NCBI GenBank assembly: GCA_001792895.1
Contig: MARA01000061.1
Location: forward strand, 111,246-175,245
Source of the DNA: Lentinus brumalis
Lineage: Eukaryota > Basidiomycota > Agaricomycetes > Polyporales > Polyporaceae
Length of the DNA stretch: 64,000 nt
Direction of reading: 5' to 3'
The notes under the pieces are model-generated. The model was not told the origin of the DNA, did no database searches, and saw only the letters and a list, made by a program, of their open reading frames with translations. Positions 21,493-34,011 of this stretch are shown here, one piece after another. The translations under genes and the position numbers were made by a program. Within the stretch, counting starts at the first letter, position 1. Every line of letters starts with the position of its first letter.

Positions 21493-24400
21493 ATGTACTC
21501 ATCCTTCCGCCGCCGCGTCTCGTCCGTATTCACTCCGCGCAAGGCGTCGACCTATGGAGCAGCAGCCGCTTCCGCCGCGGCGGCGCGCAATCTTGCTGCG
21601 TCGTCTAGGCCGATCCACAGGCAGTTCGCGACGTTCATGACGAGCACCTCTCTCCGAACTCGCTCTCGGTATGGTGTATCCCCGTCATCCATGCGCCATG
21701 TCCATGTCCGCGCGCTATCCTACTCGTCTATCCCCCGGTTTATGCTTCGTGCATTCAGGGTACCGGTCGCGACGGCTACTGTTGGAGCAGGAGGATTCAC
21801 GTATGCGAACTACAAGTTTGACGGTGAGTGTCTACCTGTTCTCTCGCATCACGCTGTGTGGTTCCGTATCCGCGAGTGCTGAGGCTTGTTGCTAGAGTTC
21901 AAGCGAAAATCGAACGAAGTATTTTCAACCGTACAGGACACTATCACGGATGTATTCGATACTGCCTCCGACGCGGTCAAGACGGTCTCTTCACGCATAT
22001 CGGATGTCAAGCTTCCAGACTTCGAGCTTCCGGACTTCGAGACCCCGCAGTTCCTGAAGGATCTCTTTTCATCCTCTGAAGAGCGTGGGCGTAGCGGCGA
22101 TGGCGAGGGCTCGGGATCGTCATCGAGCAAGCGACAGCCCGACGGTGACGATGCCGCTGCTCTTGCGGCCATCATGGCAGCGACCTCTCTCTCTGCCTCC
22201 GACTCGAATGCTGGGGATTCGGACAGTACTACTGGGGATTCCCGCCAGAATGGCTTGATGCACTTGACCAGGAAACTCATCGAGATTCGGACCATGCTCA
22301 TCAGCATCGACCAGAGCGACGCGCTCAAGTTGCCAAGCATCGTCGTCATTGGAAGCCAGAGCTCCGGCAAGAGTTCCGTGCTGGAGGCCATCGTTGGACA
22401 CGAGTTCTTACCCAAGTGAGTTCTGCATTGTCTTCCTCCTGGTCGTCTCGGCAACTGAACAGTTATGGGAAGGGGTAATAACATGGTCACTCGGCGACCC
22501 ATCGAGCTCACATTGATCCATACTCCCGCCACGAATGGACAGACGCCGCAGGAGTACGGAGAGTTCCCTGCCCTGGGTTTGGGCAAGATCACCGATTTCT
22601 CCGCCATTCAGCGTACCCTGACCGACCTCAACTTGGCCGTCCCTGCGTCAGAATGTGTCTCGAACGAGCCAATAGACCTCCGCATCTACAGTCCCCACGT
22701 TCCCGACCTCACCCTCATCGATCTTCCTGGCTACATTCAGATCGCGTCCATGGACCAGCCAGAAAGTCTTAAGGAGAAGATTGCTGGTCTGTGTGAGAGG
22801 TACATCCGTGAACCGAACATCATCCTGGCTGTATGCGCTGCAGACGTCGATCTAGCGAACTCGCCCGCATTGCGCGCTAGCAGGAAGGTCGACCCGCTCG
22901 GTCTCCGAACGATTGGTGTCATCACGAAGATGGACCTCGTCCCTCCCGAGCAAGGCGCCTCTATCTTGACAGGCAACCGCTACCCTCTGCATCTCGGCTA
23001 TGTCGGTGTTATTTGCAAACCTTCCGGTAAACAGGGCAACAAGGACACACTGGGCACGCTTGCGAGGCGATCTGAGAACGACTACTTCGGTTCACATCGC
23101 GAAATTTTCGGCAGCCAGTCAAAGCTCATGGTTGGCACTGACACGCTCCGGCGCCGACTTATGGAGGTGCTTGAGTCGTCGATGGCGTCGTCCCTGCATA
23201 GCATCACGAACGCCGTCCAACTGGAGCTCGAGGAGGCGCAGTACCAGTTCAAGGTGCAGTACAACGACCGTCGAATTTCGGCGGAGTCGTATGTCGCGGA
23301 AACGATGGACCTCCTGAAGGCACGCTTCAAGGAGTACACTTCGCAGTTCCGTAAGCCGCAGGTCCGCGCCAAGCTCAAGGCGATGCTCGAAGAGCGTGTC
23401 ATGGACGTTCTCGAGCAGCTGTACTGGACAGACAAGCGTGCTCCGGAGCTCTCTGCCCTCGGTGCGGATCCTCGTGTCACCCCGGACAGCATCGAACCGT
23501 ACTGGCGCTACAAGCTCGACGCCGCATCATCGCTCCTGACGAAATCCGGTGTTGGACGGGACTCGACGCTGCTCGTTGCGGACGGCCTCCGTGCCCTCAT
23601 TGACTCTATCGCCCAGGGCGAGCCCTTCAACCATCACCCACGTGCTGCCGAGCGACTCATCCAGTTCTCGCATACCCTCCTGCGCGAACGCATAGGCGTC
23701 ACGTCTGACCAGGTCGAAAACTGCATCAAGCCGTACAAGTTCGAGGTCGAGGTCGAGCCGCGGGAGTGGGAGCAGGGCCGTGTGGAGGCCGTGCAGCTGT
23801 TCGACAGGGAGCTGAAACAGTGCGAGGACAAGCTGAAGGATATCCGGACGCGCGTGGGCGGCAGCAGGAGGCTGAAGAACCTCATGGGCTACGTGCGCGA
23901 GCTGGAGGAGAAGGAGAAGGAGCGAAAGCAGCGCAGGCTTTCTGGCGGTGAGGATGAGCCTGTCCCGGAAATTCCTGACGACTACAGGTACCCGCCAGCA
24001 CAGATCCTTGACGGTACGTACATATGTTCTAGAGATCGGGTGGTGTTTCTGAGGCAGATTCTCTATGGGCAGCTCGTCACGCGATGTTGTGCAGCGACCG
24101 CATCGGGATCCTCAAGCTCCGACTGGCCGCACTCAAGAGCAAGAGGTGTAAGGCCGGTCCCGAGAACGACGTCCTATGCCCGGAGGCGTTCCTGAGCGTC
24201 GTCGCGGACAAGCTTGCTTACACCTCGGCCATGTTCATCAACATCGAGCTGCTGGACCACTTCTTCTACCAGGTACGTTCCGCTTACTGGCCCATTCGTT
24301 TGCTCCGTGCTGACGGATCAATCGCCTGCAGTTCCCTCGGGAGATTGACTCGAGACTGTTGTACGATCTCGATCGGAAGGAGATCGTGGAATTCGCGCGG

Positions 24401-24605
24401 GAGAACCCTGTCATCCGAAAGCATCTCGACCTGCAGGAGCGCAAAGACAAGCTCGAAGAGGCAAGTGCACTGTCTCTACTGGGTGGATGCTGATACTGAC
24501 CCGCGCGTGCAGGTCATGAAGCAGCTGAACAGCTTGGCCACGCTCCGACCGGACGTGCAGCCGACCCCGCGACGACAGCGAGGACTGTTCGGTGGCATGT
24601 TCTGA
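21493..24605 (+). CDS. MGM1: Mitochondrial inner-membrane dynamin-like GTPase Mgm1 (OPA1 homologue)
   Basis: Six exons (21493-21823, 21896-22415, 22473-24013, 24073-24272, 24332-24460, 24513-24605) give 937 residues. The N-terminus is an Arg/Ser-rich presequence ('[17 protein letters not shown]'), followed by a hydrophobic Ala/Gly stretch near residues 92-107 as inner-membrane anchor. The dynamin GTPase follows: G1 '[12 protein letters not shown]', G2 Thr in 'MVTRRPIEL', G3 'DLPGY', G4 'TKMD'. Helical middle and effector regions come next; the C-terminus ends '[11 protein letters not shown]'. Mgm1 fuses inner membranes and shapes cristae; in yeast a rhomboid protease (Pcp1) makes the short form. 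The third exon begins at ag|g of 22472/22473; the nearer ag at 22462 would hit a stop after five codons. The fifth intron starts with GC (gcaagt at 24461). Confidence 0.95.
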
Positions 24606-25422
24606 GTCCGACGACGGGATAGGCACGGGCGTGGGCGCGTTCCGTGTGGAGGATTGGATCGGTATGTCTTGAGCTATGGATAACTGTACTCATCGCTGTT
24701 CGTGTCGTCTTGTTTCATATATTTCACCCCAGCTCTAGTCACTTGGTGCCAGGTGGATAAACACAGAGGCAGCCAATGGATTGTATCTCCCTTCGGTGGT
24801 TAGCGACTCACGGAGACTGCCCAGGCGGACCGACTGAGCTAACGCTCACTCGGGAGAAGTCTTCCGGGATACAGGTGCTGTTCACCGACCTCAGGCCTCG
24901 GTGTTCGTTCCTGCCTAGTTCTTCAGCGAGCTGACATCACGCTCCGGCGACAAAAGGAGGTATGTAACAGATGGTTGGGGCGCAGCGTAATGAACGTGTT
25001 TTCAACCACTATCGCCAAGCTAATATTGCAGCTCTATCGACCTTTGGGGTTCCGGGCGGCACAGTGACCGGAGCCGGTCAATATTGCTGTCATCAAGCTT
25101 GACTAGGACTACTTATGACAGACTATAGCATGTTTACTGGGGTACCTCGGAGGTTGGGCATACCGACTTGGGGTGATTTGGCATAAGCGTGGCTCAAGCT
25201 ATAGACGACGTTTTCTGCTTATCGGTCTGCCCGAGACCGACGTGAGTATATATGTGCGGTTTGATGAGTTCTGAAGTGCGAACAACTTCCGGAAGCCTCG
25301 TCACCTCTCTGCGACACAGAGGATAGTGGCAGTCGAGACGTCGGCGCGCCCAGATTGATTGGATCCACAGGGAACATTATCACAGATTCTCGAGCGGCTT
25401 CCTTTCAGTGGGTGTGTTTATA
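24606..25422. other. Intergenic region (0.8 kb)
   Basis: It follows the MGM1 stop and precedes the thioesterase-like gene. No ORF of gene-like composition, no tRNA and no repeat was seen. 'gtatatatgtg' near 25244 is a weak TATA-like spot 180 bp from the next ATG. Confidence 0.4.
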
Positions 25423-27064
25423 ATGGGCGCGTCTCTCGAAAAGGCCGGGGAGCGGGCACCGCGGCGTTCACGCGTACCTACTGCACTCTTGCTCCTTACC
25501 ATCATGGCCCTTGCGCTCGCCGTTGTTCTCCGACGGTTTGGAGGCCTTTCTCCTGCAGGTGCGTTCGTATTTCGCCTGGGCTACGCCATATGCGTCGTGT
25601 TGCTGACCTCGCGCGCGTCCACGTGCGCCTTGCAGACCTCGTCCGCGTTCTGAGCGCACGCTCCTTCCAGTACGCACCAAAGGCCATCAAGTACATCGTC
25701 TACTTCCTCTTTCTCGTTCAAATTCGCTCGTGGCCGCTTGCCTGGCACTGTACGTGCATTCACCTCCGTTCCGAGGTTGTGGTGTTGTAGCTAACTGTGT
25801 ATACGCCACAACCCTGCAGGGATAGTATGGCGACCCGTCTTCGCTATACGAGGTCGATATCTCCTGCACCGCTTGTCCAACATCTTCTGCTCGGCCCAGG
25901 TCCGTAGGCAAAGGAATCTCGAATGGCTGGAGGGGCTGTCGAAGGTCGGGTCGAACCCCTTCGACCTGCTGGTCACGTACAGGACGTGGGCCGGTGAGTG
26001 TTCATCTTCTCCCCGCCTGTCGCGAGAACGCTCAGACGTCCTTCCAGGTCCGGATGACTGTGACTTCAACATGCATCTGAGCAACTCCTCGTATCCCAAG
26101 GCACGTCTCCTCACCGCACCCACGCACCTCGCGCACACTGGCCCCTAACATATTCATTCTACCCACAGCGACTCGACTGCGCACGTTTCATGTTCGCGCT
26201 AGAGTTTGGCCCCACCTTCTTCCGCGTCGGAGGCTGGATGGGTCTCGGAGGTGAGCCGCCGCACCGCTCATGTCGTTCGCTCGCGAGCACAATATCCGCT
26301 GACACGCCCCCCGCGCGCACCACCCCGGCAACGCTGCAGCCACGCACTTCACGTTCCTCCGCGAGATCCCGATGTTCTCGCACTACGAGATGCGCACGAG
26401 CATCATGAGCTGGGACAACAAGTGGAACTACATCGTCACCCGCTTCGTGACCAAACCCAAGAAGGGCCGGGGCAAGGGCAAGCACGCGCACACCCATTCC
26501 ATCGCGTCTCCCCCGTCTCTCTCCGCCGAAGCCGCGCCCAACCCCTCGCTGCACACCGCCAACGGCATCGCCGCGGGCACCTCCACGCCCTACCCCTCTT
26601 CATCCGGTCCGAGCTCCCCTCCGAACGGCGCGAGCGACGGCGCGAAGGCCCTCGCGGCGCAGCTCCTTGAACGCCCCGAGCCAGACGGCGCGGTCGTCAA
26701 CTGCCTCTCCGTCTCCGAGGTGTGCTGCAAGATCGGCCGCATCACCGTCCCGCCCGCGCTCGTCATGGCCGTGGACGGCTTCTGCGCCGGGCCTCCTCAG
26801 GGCGCGCAGGCGTACTCGCACACGAACCCGCCGCCGCACTGGGAGACGGTGCGCCAGCTGCGTGGTGACGCGCACGCCACGCTCGGGTCCAAGGGCAGCC
26901 TCAAGGCCCTCCGGGACTTCTACACCCGCGGCTGGAGGGAGGTCCCCGAGGGCGAGCGCTGGTGGGAGACCGCACTTGGTGCCGAGGTCGAGGAGCGTAG
27001 GCTCCGTGGCTTGGGTTGTATGCAGGCGTTGCGGAGGGGCATGGAGGAGGCCAGGACCATCTAG
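25423..27064 (+). CDS. THEM6-like hotdog-fold (4HBT-type) membrane-anchored protein
   Basis: Six exons (25423-25558, 25636-25749, 25820-25993, 26048-26100, 26169-26250, 26340-27064) give 427 residues. A hydrophobic anchor lies near residues 21-38 ('ALLLLTIMALALAVV') and a second hydrophobic stretch near 60-75. The conserved part begins with the hotdog signature 'DDCDFNMHLSNSSYPK', then 'FGPTFFRVGGWMGLGATHF' and 'YEMRTSIMSWDNKWNYIVTRF'. A Ser/Pro/Ala-rich insert (about 240-300) splits the second half of the domain. The Asp-His pair of the DCDFNMH segment matches the catalytic region of 4HBT thioesterases and of THEM6. The substrate is unknown; an acyl-CoA is a family-based guess. The fourth intron (26101-26168) has a GC donor (gcacgt); phase and the family sequence both require it. 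Confidence 0.8.
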
Positions 27065-27164
27065 GCCGCCTCATCGTGTCGACGTATAGAAGATAAGAGT
27101 TTGTGTCTGTGTACATGAATCATGAGGGTACCCGAACAGTGCGACCCTGCTACACGCCTCTGTC

Positions 27165-28681
27165 CTATGCCACGTAAGAGAGTCCATGCCAGGCGGTATG
27201 AAGGAAGTCATAGAGACTAAAGACAACCATTGCAGTCCTCCGAAGACACCTCCGTGTCGTTCCCGCCCCCTCAGGAGCCGCAGCACTCTCGTTCTGCGTC
27301 TCCTCGGACCCCGCACCGCTCTCGGGCTGCGTCTCCTCGAAATCCTCCTCGGTGATGCCCGCGAGCACGAGCTGCTGCTGGAGGTAGTCCGGCTCCTGCA
27401 CCACGAGCCACAGGCTCTCCATATCACACACGCCAATGCGCTCCTGCAGGCAGCACGTCTGCGGCGCGAACCACTGCCAGACGTAGATGAAGCGCGCCGC
27501 AACCAGCGCGGCGACGATCGCGCCCCACTCGATGCTGAGCGACCACGCGACCACGAGGACGGCCAGGAAGATCTTGACGTAGACCGGGCCCATGTCGTGC
27601 CAGAACTGGAAGCGGCGCAGGCCGGGCGCGATAGGGTCGATGTAGCCGGCGCGGAAGACGATGCGGTCGAGCTGCGAGGGGAAGAGGACGATCGCGCCGC
27701 CGACGGTGACGCACCAGGGGACGAAGAGGAGGACGCGGACGAGGTTCTGGAGGTGCGGCGACTGACCCGTGCCGTCTGCAGGGACCAGGGACTCCGGGCC
27801 GGCCTCGTCGAGGTGGGGGAGTGTCTCGGCTGCACCGCCGGGCTGGGACTGGACGAGGGAGGCGAGCGACGGGTTGGGCGTGTTCATGTCCTCGGGCGTG
27901 TAGATCCCGGTGGTGGAGGCGGCTGAACTGTTGCTGAGCATGCGCATGCTGGGCCGCGAGGTGACAAAATCGCTGACTGTATGCGAGCGGATGAGGATAG
28001 ACACGACCGGTCGGCTATGCTGTAGGTGGCCAGCATGAGCACTGGACAAAAGGCATGCATATACGGACCGACATGGAGGCGACTGACCATTGTGTCTCTC
28101 CACCCACCGGGGACCGCGCTGGACGACACTGAGGTGGTGACGGTCTCACTGGGACCCTCGAAGTCGGGCACAACCTAGGGCAATCGGACAGTCCCGTCAG
28201 CCTCCGCCTCCGCCAGACAAGCCAATCGCACTGCGTACCTTGCGCGTCGGCCTCCTGCGCACGAGCGCCTTCACCAACGTCTTCGCCTTGACCACGGCGC
28301 GCGCGATTGGCTTGATTCTAGATGGCGACTCGAGGCCCGCCGACGCATTCGAGAACGGGACCTGACGGGCACGAGGGGTAGTGAAGTCGTCCTCCCTTAT
28401 GCAGCAAGCCCCGTTCGCATCGTCTCCCTCGAGATCCATGGCGTCCATGTCTGAGCTGACCACCTCGATGACGGAAGCATAAGGGGAGTCGTTGGGTGTG
28501 TTGAGGGAGGTGGTCTCCGAGGACGTCTCTGATGAGGTGGACATCCCGTCGTTGCTGTTGAACTCATCCAGTGAGGTCACCTGCAGAATGCCGGTGGGTA
28601 AGCATGGGCTGACGGGGTAGATGCGAAAGGACTGACTGAACCAACGATGTCCCTGGCCGCAAGCTGGTAGTCCGTAGCCAT
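27165..28681 (-). CDS. Multi-pass membrane protein of unknown function
   Basis: Four exons (28681-28646, 28580-28239, 28174-28088, 28019-27165) give 439 residues. The N-terminal 230 residues are Ser/Thr/Asp-rich with a basic cluster ('VVKAKTLVKALVRRRPTRK'). The C-terminal half holds hydrophobic segments: 'VRVLLFVPWCVTVGGAIVLF', then a pair within 'VKIFLAVLVVAWSLSIEWGA' and the residues after it, and a final weaker one near the end. Between them is a short hydrophilic turn 'QFWHDMGPVY'. The tail after the last strong segment is acidic (many Glu) before a short hydrophobic end. I do not recognise a family. It overlaps nothing and is tail-to-tail with the THEM6-like gene, 100 bp apart. The first intron uses a weak donor (gttggt). 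Confidence 0.62.
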
Positions 28682-29285
28682 CATTGAAGACGTACAGAGC
28701 GATGAAAGCAAGATGGGTAGGGTAGGCTGTGGGAGGTGGGTATATGCGCGAGGGATGGATTGCGGGACGCGAGTTCGGGGCACAAGTACTGTCGGCAGCA
28801 GTCAGCCTCCCGTCGGCCGCGCGACGTCATCCTCAGGTAGACACGCTCGATCGAGAGAAGGCGATCGCATCACATTCGTTTTCGGATGCACGTGCACGCA
28901 TGGCCAGGCAACGGCGGGGAGAACGTCGCAGACTTGAGCTTCAAAGCTTGACCTGCAGTTGAGCCTAGGAGAATCAGCCAACTGGCACTCGCCATAAACG
29001 AGTCCTGAAAGCGACATGCACGCGTTCTATGTCACACTGCTCTGTCACCTCTGCATTCGGGAGCCAGCGCAGGGCAGCCTCACCCGACTTGCTTGTTCGG
29101 CTCTCTCACATCAGGCGACCCCAGCTCGCACTGACTACGACGTGCTATTCAGGTATGAGCCAGTACTTGCGAGCACGGTGGATGCCCATTGCTGTGGATG
29201 TTGAAGCTTCTTGAAGGTCTGAGCCGGGAAGGCGTGGTTACGAACTTGCATACATGGTGTCCAATGATACACGGCCGAGGCTTTG
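28682..29285. other. Intergenic region (0.6 kb)
   Basis: Promoter side of the 27165-28681 gene and 3' flank of the small membrane-protein gene. There are only short overlapping ORFs and no recognisable element. Confidence 0.4.
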
Positions 29286-29983
29286 TCATTGCCTGCGCAC
29301 CTTCGGTGCGGGGATCAAGCCAAGCAGACCAAACACGAACGCATACAAGCCAGAGGCTGCACAAAGGGATCACAGTCAGTGACGGCGACGGTGACTCGAG
29401 GATCACAACCATGTGAGAACGAAACTTACCTGCTATTACACCTTCGATGTATCCCAATTCTGACCAGTTGGCTAGCGTATAGACAAGCAGAGACCATCCA
29501 GCAACAATTGACGCTGTCATTATCTAGGAAACGGAGTTACAGTATGGCTGAGGGCCACCGCACAAAACGCACAAAACGCACCGGAATGACTGTTGACAGC
29601 ACGCCTGACTGCCGCCAGTGCTGATACTGCACGGCATAAGAGATCAGCGGCGTTCACCTTGGACAAGGGCATGGAGCTCACATTTGGTTGTTCACCCTGC
29701 AACAGCGGGAGTACCAGCACGTACAGGAACAAAGAGATGGTGACGGCAGCTGAGAGTAATGACATGCGCGCTGCGAACCTGGATAGTCGGACTGTCTTCG
29801 TCTCACCGCCCAGAAGACCGCGACACGTTACACGCACCGACCCCAGCCTTGCGCGCCATCCTCTCCGCTCAGTATCCGCAGCAGCACATTGTGGCTGTCC
29901 AAGTAGTAGCTGACGATGCCGCCCGGAAGTACGAACTTGAGCTGTTTGAGGGTATGACGAGAGAAAGAGACGAGAGAAGACAT
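29286..29983 (-). CDS. Small three- to four-span membrane protein assembled from five short exons
   Basis: Exons 29983-29838, 29778-29682, 29626-29582, 29523-29430 and 29356-29286 join in correct phase to 150 residues. The third exon is only 45 nt. Hydrophobic segments: 'MSLLSAAVTISLFLYVLVLP', 'IPIMTASIVAGWSLLVYTLA' and 'VIAASGLYAFVFGLLGLIP', ending in a short basic tail 'KVRRQ'. The N-terminus is soluble and helical. No family is recognised. Support comes from five exons whose splice signals (GT-AG), lengths and phases all agree, and from the restored alternation of hydrophobic spans. No exon alone looks like a gene. Confidence 0.6.
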
Positions 29984-30547
29984 CGTCCGCGTCCGCGTCG
30001 TGGAAAGATTACAGGAAATCAGGGCAGTCGGAGAGCATGTGCAGACGACGGAGGCGAGCCCTAGGCAACGTCAAGCACAAACGGTCGAAGCCTCGAGCTC
30101 GCTGCGATGATCGACGAGGAGACACGTCCACTTTCACATGTTTCTGTTACACGCCATGCCTTCTTATCGGATAACCTCACTGTAACTCAGTTAACTGATA
30201 AGATTTCATCTGCTAAGTCCCTCTTGCGTCACAAGTCATGCAGTACCCTCCGCACACGCATCTCCTCCTCCTCCTCCACATCCTCTTCTCGGCAGCAGCT
30301 TCTCTCGAAAACCCACAGTATCGACGGTTATGCGCACAGTTGCCGTCCGGAGAAGCTGAGGAGTTTATCTCGCATTTTGGACGTTGATCAAGGTGAGCAT
30401 ATCCGTGGCCGAACTCGGTGTCCTGCCCCACTGCGCCGGAAGCAGCAGTGGAACTCGCAGGTTTGTGTGCCCGACGAGCATGTTCATCCCGTTCTCTTCT
30501 CCAGGTCGCATGCTATAACCCCCTTACCACGCTCTCCCTCGACCATC
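29984..30547. other. Intergenic region, promoter side of the exchanger gene
   Basis: About 560 bp between divergent genes. A frame in phase with the exchanger stays open from 30107, but it is Ser/Thr/Arg-rich and precedes the hydrophobic start, so I treat it as 5' UTR. The tract includes a 'cctcctcctcctcc' run near 30261-30280. Confidence 0.4.
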
Positions 30548-33290
30548 ATGTGGTCCGGCACTCCCAAGCTCGTCTTCGTGACCGTCCTCGTCCTGAACTG
30601 CATCCTCTGGTCCCAGAGCCGCTATGCTCAGGTCGGCACACGATCGTCTCTACTCGCGCCAAGTCATGCCAAGCGCGGCCTCTTCGACGTCAGCGCGTTT
30701 GATCCGTTGCGTACATTGAAATCTGAGGTGCGTCTCTCACTCTGATTGCAGACAACTACGGCGGCCCCGTCGGGATGGAGCATACGAGTCTCGTTGCGTC
30801 TACCCTCCTTATACGCGACGGTTGGACGGTACTCCCATTCGAAGCCCACACGGGGTCTCGCCTTCCCGGCAAGTTTAGCGAGTCTCGCTCACGAACCGTC
30901 GCAGGAATGCCATCCCCTCGCAGTGCCTCACGACCAGCAATGCACTCACGTCAAGGAGGTCTGCGCCATGGACCGCACCTTCCTATCCATCGGATATCTC
31001 GAGTCCTATTTCTGCTCTGACATACCTGCTCGCCCGTTCCTCTTCATCGGGTACGCGCTCTGGCTTGTCTTCCTCTTCTCCACCCTCGGCATCTCTGCCT
31101 CCGACTTCTTCTGCCCCAACCTGGGCACGATCGCCCACCTGCTGGGGCTCGACGAGAATGTCGCTGGAGTCACCTTCCTCGCGTTCGGCAACGGCAGCCC
31201 GGACATGTTCGCCACCTTCTCTGCCATGCGGTCCCACTCTGGAGGCCTCGCGATCGGGGAGCTGCTTGGGGCCGCGGCCTTCATAACCTCGTGCGTCGTG
31301 GGCTCGATGTGCATCATCAAGCCCTTCAAGGTCGTCCGCGGCCACTTTCTCCGAGATGTGGGCTTCTTCACCGTGGCCGTCGCGCTGCTCCTGGTCGTCC
31401 TCTGGGATAGCAAACTCGAGGCCTGGGAGGCAGCCGGGATGATCGTGCTCTACGTCGTCTATGTCACGACGGTGGTCGTGGGCAGCTGGTGGAGAAAGAG
31501 GCAGGAGAGGCGGAAGAGGCACGAGGCGCTGATGCGCAGCGAGTATGCTGAGGAAGAGCCCTACCACGATGAACAGCCCTACATAGATGAGCGTGAGTTT
31601 AGCCAGGTTGACTTCTCTCCATGCCACACGCACTGACATCACCTCAGCCTCACCAGCATCTTCTCCAGCAGACCGTCTGGAAGTGCCGTCTCCGTACGCG
31701 CGAGTGCGGTCTATCTCTCATCCTGATCCTCCGCGGCTCGGCCTCCAGACCGACCTGCCGCCGCGACGTCAGCGCACGCGTTCCTCCTCAGAGTCTCCAG
31801 GATCTTCCCCGGCCCTCAGTCACATGCCCTCCTTCTCCCTTGTGGGCGCGCTCGAATTCAGACGTGTCGTGTCGTCTCTGCAGCGCGACGCGGCAGCGTC
31901 TACGCTGTCTCACTTTGAGAGCCCGCTGACGCCGTATTCGTACCGTCGAGCGCGCGGGACATCGTCTGCCTCGCGCTCACCCTTGCGTACACCGAATTCT
32001 AATTTGCACAACCTCGAGCGAGATCCATGGGACGCAGCGCTCGGCGTACCACTTGATGAACGTTCCCCTCCGCGGATCATCGCGGCGCCCCTGCACGAGA
32101 CCCCCCGGACGGAGGGGAGCTCGCGCCCATCCCATCCATCGCACATACCCCAGCCTCACCCACCGCGCCGTCCGAGACTGACGCGGAGTCGCAGACGTAC
32201 GTGGCCGACACGCCGAGCGCGCGTGCCATGAGCGTCCTCGCGCACGTCGGGCACATCCTATTCCCCACGCTGCACAACTTTGGGACGAAGTCGGTCTTGG
32301 GCAAAATCGCCGCCGTCCTCGCCGCGCCTGCGGTTATGGCGCTCACGGTGACGCTCCCCGTGGTCGTCACTTCATACCAGGACCCAGGGGCGTCGGAGAA
32401 GAAGTACTCGCATTCCCCGGGGGCAAGCGAGAGCCGCCTGATTGACTTTGAGGAGGAGGGTGTGGAGCGCACGCTGATCGCGGAGGAGGAGGTCGAGGAG
32501 GGGATGCATGACTTGCAGTTCAACAAGTGGCTCATGGCCGTGCAGTGCTGTCTGGGTCCCTTGTTTTGCGTTGCTGTTCTCCTCGGTGCGTCGTTCCGGA
32601 TCCCTGGAGTGTGTGTATCTGGAATTGACTTGTGTGCGTTGCAGATGACATGAAGTACGAAGGATGGCTGCTGCTTGCTACCGGTGTCGCTGGGTTCGCG
32701 GCGGGCATCCTCGTCGCCGTGTTCGCGGACCAAGGGCGTTCTCCCGCTGCCCAGCTCTCGCGATGTGCCATGGGCTTCGTCGTCGCGGTGGTCTGGATCA
32801 TGGCTATCGCCGATGAAGTCGTCAAAGTCCTGCAGGTACGTCTCTCCCGCCTCCTCTCACTCTCTCGCTCACAACGTACGTCTCCCGCTAGACTTTCGGC
32901 TTCATCTTCGGCCTCTCGGACGCCATCATCGGGATCACCATCTTCGCCATCGGCAACTCGCTCGCGGACCTCGTCGCGAACATGTCCGTGGCGGTCTTCG
33001 CGCCCCTCATGGGCTTCTCCGCCTGCTTCGGCGGGCCCATGCTCAACATCCTCCTCGGCGTCGGCATCTCGGGCTCGTATATCGTGCGCGAGACGGGCGT
33101 CCCATACCCGCTGCACTTCTCCCCGAACCTCATCATCACGGGCACGGGCCTGCTCGCGATCCTCCTCGCGACGCTCGTCTTCGTCCCGCTCAACGGGTAC
33201 TTCCTCCCGAGGAGCTGGGGCATCGTGCTGATCTGCGCGTATACCTGTCTGATGGTCGCGAACATCATCGTGGAGGTCAAGACTGCATGA
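30548..33290 (+). CDS. Sodium/calcium exchanger, NCX6/NCKX-like, with a -1 frameshift
   Basis: Five exons (30548-30727, 30905-31592, 31648-32585, 32645-32835, 32892-33290); about 798 residues if one missing base is allowed. The start has a signal-like segment 'MWSGTPKLVFV'. The first exchanger repeat contains 'VAGVTFLAFGNGSPDMFATF', the alpha-1 motif with the ion-binding Asp, and is followed by four more spans. A long Ser/Arg/Pro cytosolic loop follows. The second repeat has alpha-2 'ITIFAIGNSLADLVANMSVA' and ends in hydrophobic helices. The family exchanges Ca2+ for Na+ or H+ across organelle or plasma membranes. In the loop the frame moves by one at the C6 run 32101-32106. Upstream the frame encodes the first half and downstream the second, so the given sequence makes only a truncated product unless the base is restored. 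Confidence 0.85.
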
Positions 33291-34011
33291 CCAGTATGAG
33301 AGGGTATCCCGTCCGCTGTCCTTGTCCCTCGCATGCTGTCGATGTGCTTTCGTTGGCCCTATTGATTACCCATATCCGCATATCTGAATGCTTTCATCTA
33401 GGTTAGTACGGACTTCAAATGCAATAATGATGTATACGAGTATGCTTGCGTGTGTACATGAGGACTCGACTCGCCAGGCGTCAAGGCGACGTCACATTGC
33501 CAACCTCCGGTCGTACTCAGGCAGCCGCTGGCAGCCTGCAATGACCGCAATATCCGATGCGAAGGTTCATTAGCACGACTGCCGTAAGTTCGCAGTTCTG
33601 TGACTTCTGAATATGCTTCCCTGGCGGCTCGCTGCTGGCTCGGTTGGTACGATAGTGCTGCCATGTTCTACGGGGAATATGGCGTGCACGCATCCGGTCA
33701 GAGGGTCCGGAGGCGGTCCCACGAGACGCAGGGAGCAGACTGGGTGAATATGGGTGAGCTTCCACAATCTATCCTCTTGCGAAGCCATACCCACGACCAC
33801 GTAGACCGCCACGGGCCGCCAAGTGGTTCTAGTGCGTTTCTTAATGGCCAATAGACTCCATGCGAGTGCACTGCGGAGGTGAGAAGCGGAGGGTACATAA
33901 ATAAAGCGTCGATTGCAGAAGCGACGGTGCAGAACGCACCCCTGGTTCAGAGCAAGGAACCCACACCGTGCATAACACTCTAGCCCTTGCATCCCGGATC
34001 GTCACTAGGTT
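33291..34011. other. Intergenic region (0.7 kb)
   Basis: Nothing gene-like. 'tacataaataaag' near 33893-33906 lies about 110 bp before the second hydrolase copy and may be its TATA element. Confidence 0.4.

Noticed and set aside
22463..22472. MGM1 third exon starting at the cag at 22460-22462
   Set aside because: It gives a stop after five codons. The ag at 22471-22472 restores '[13 protein letters not shown]', the conserved GTPase switch region.
30107..30547. In-frame N-terminal extension of the exchanger by 147 codons
   Set aside because: Composition is that of non-coding DNA, and the ATG at 30548 immediately starts a hydrophobic signal-like segment.
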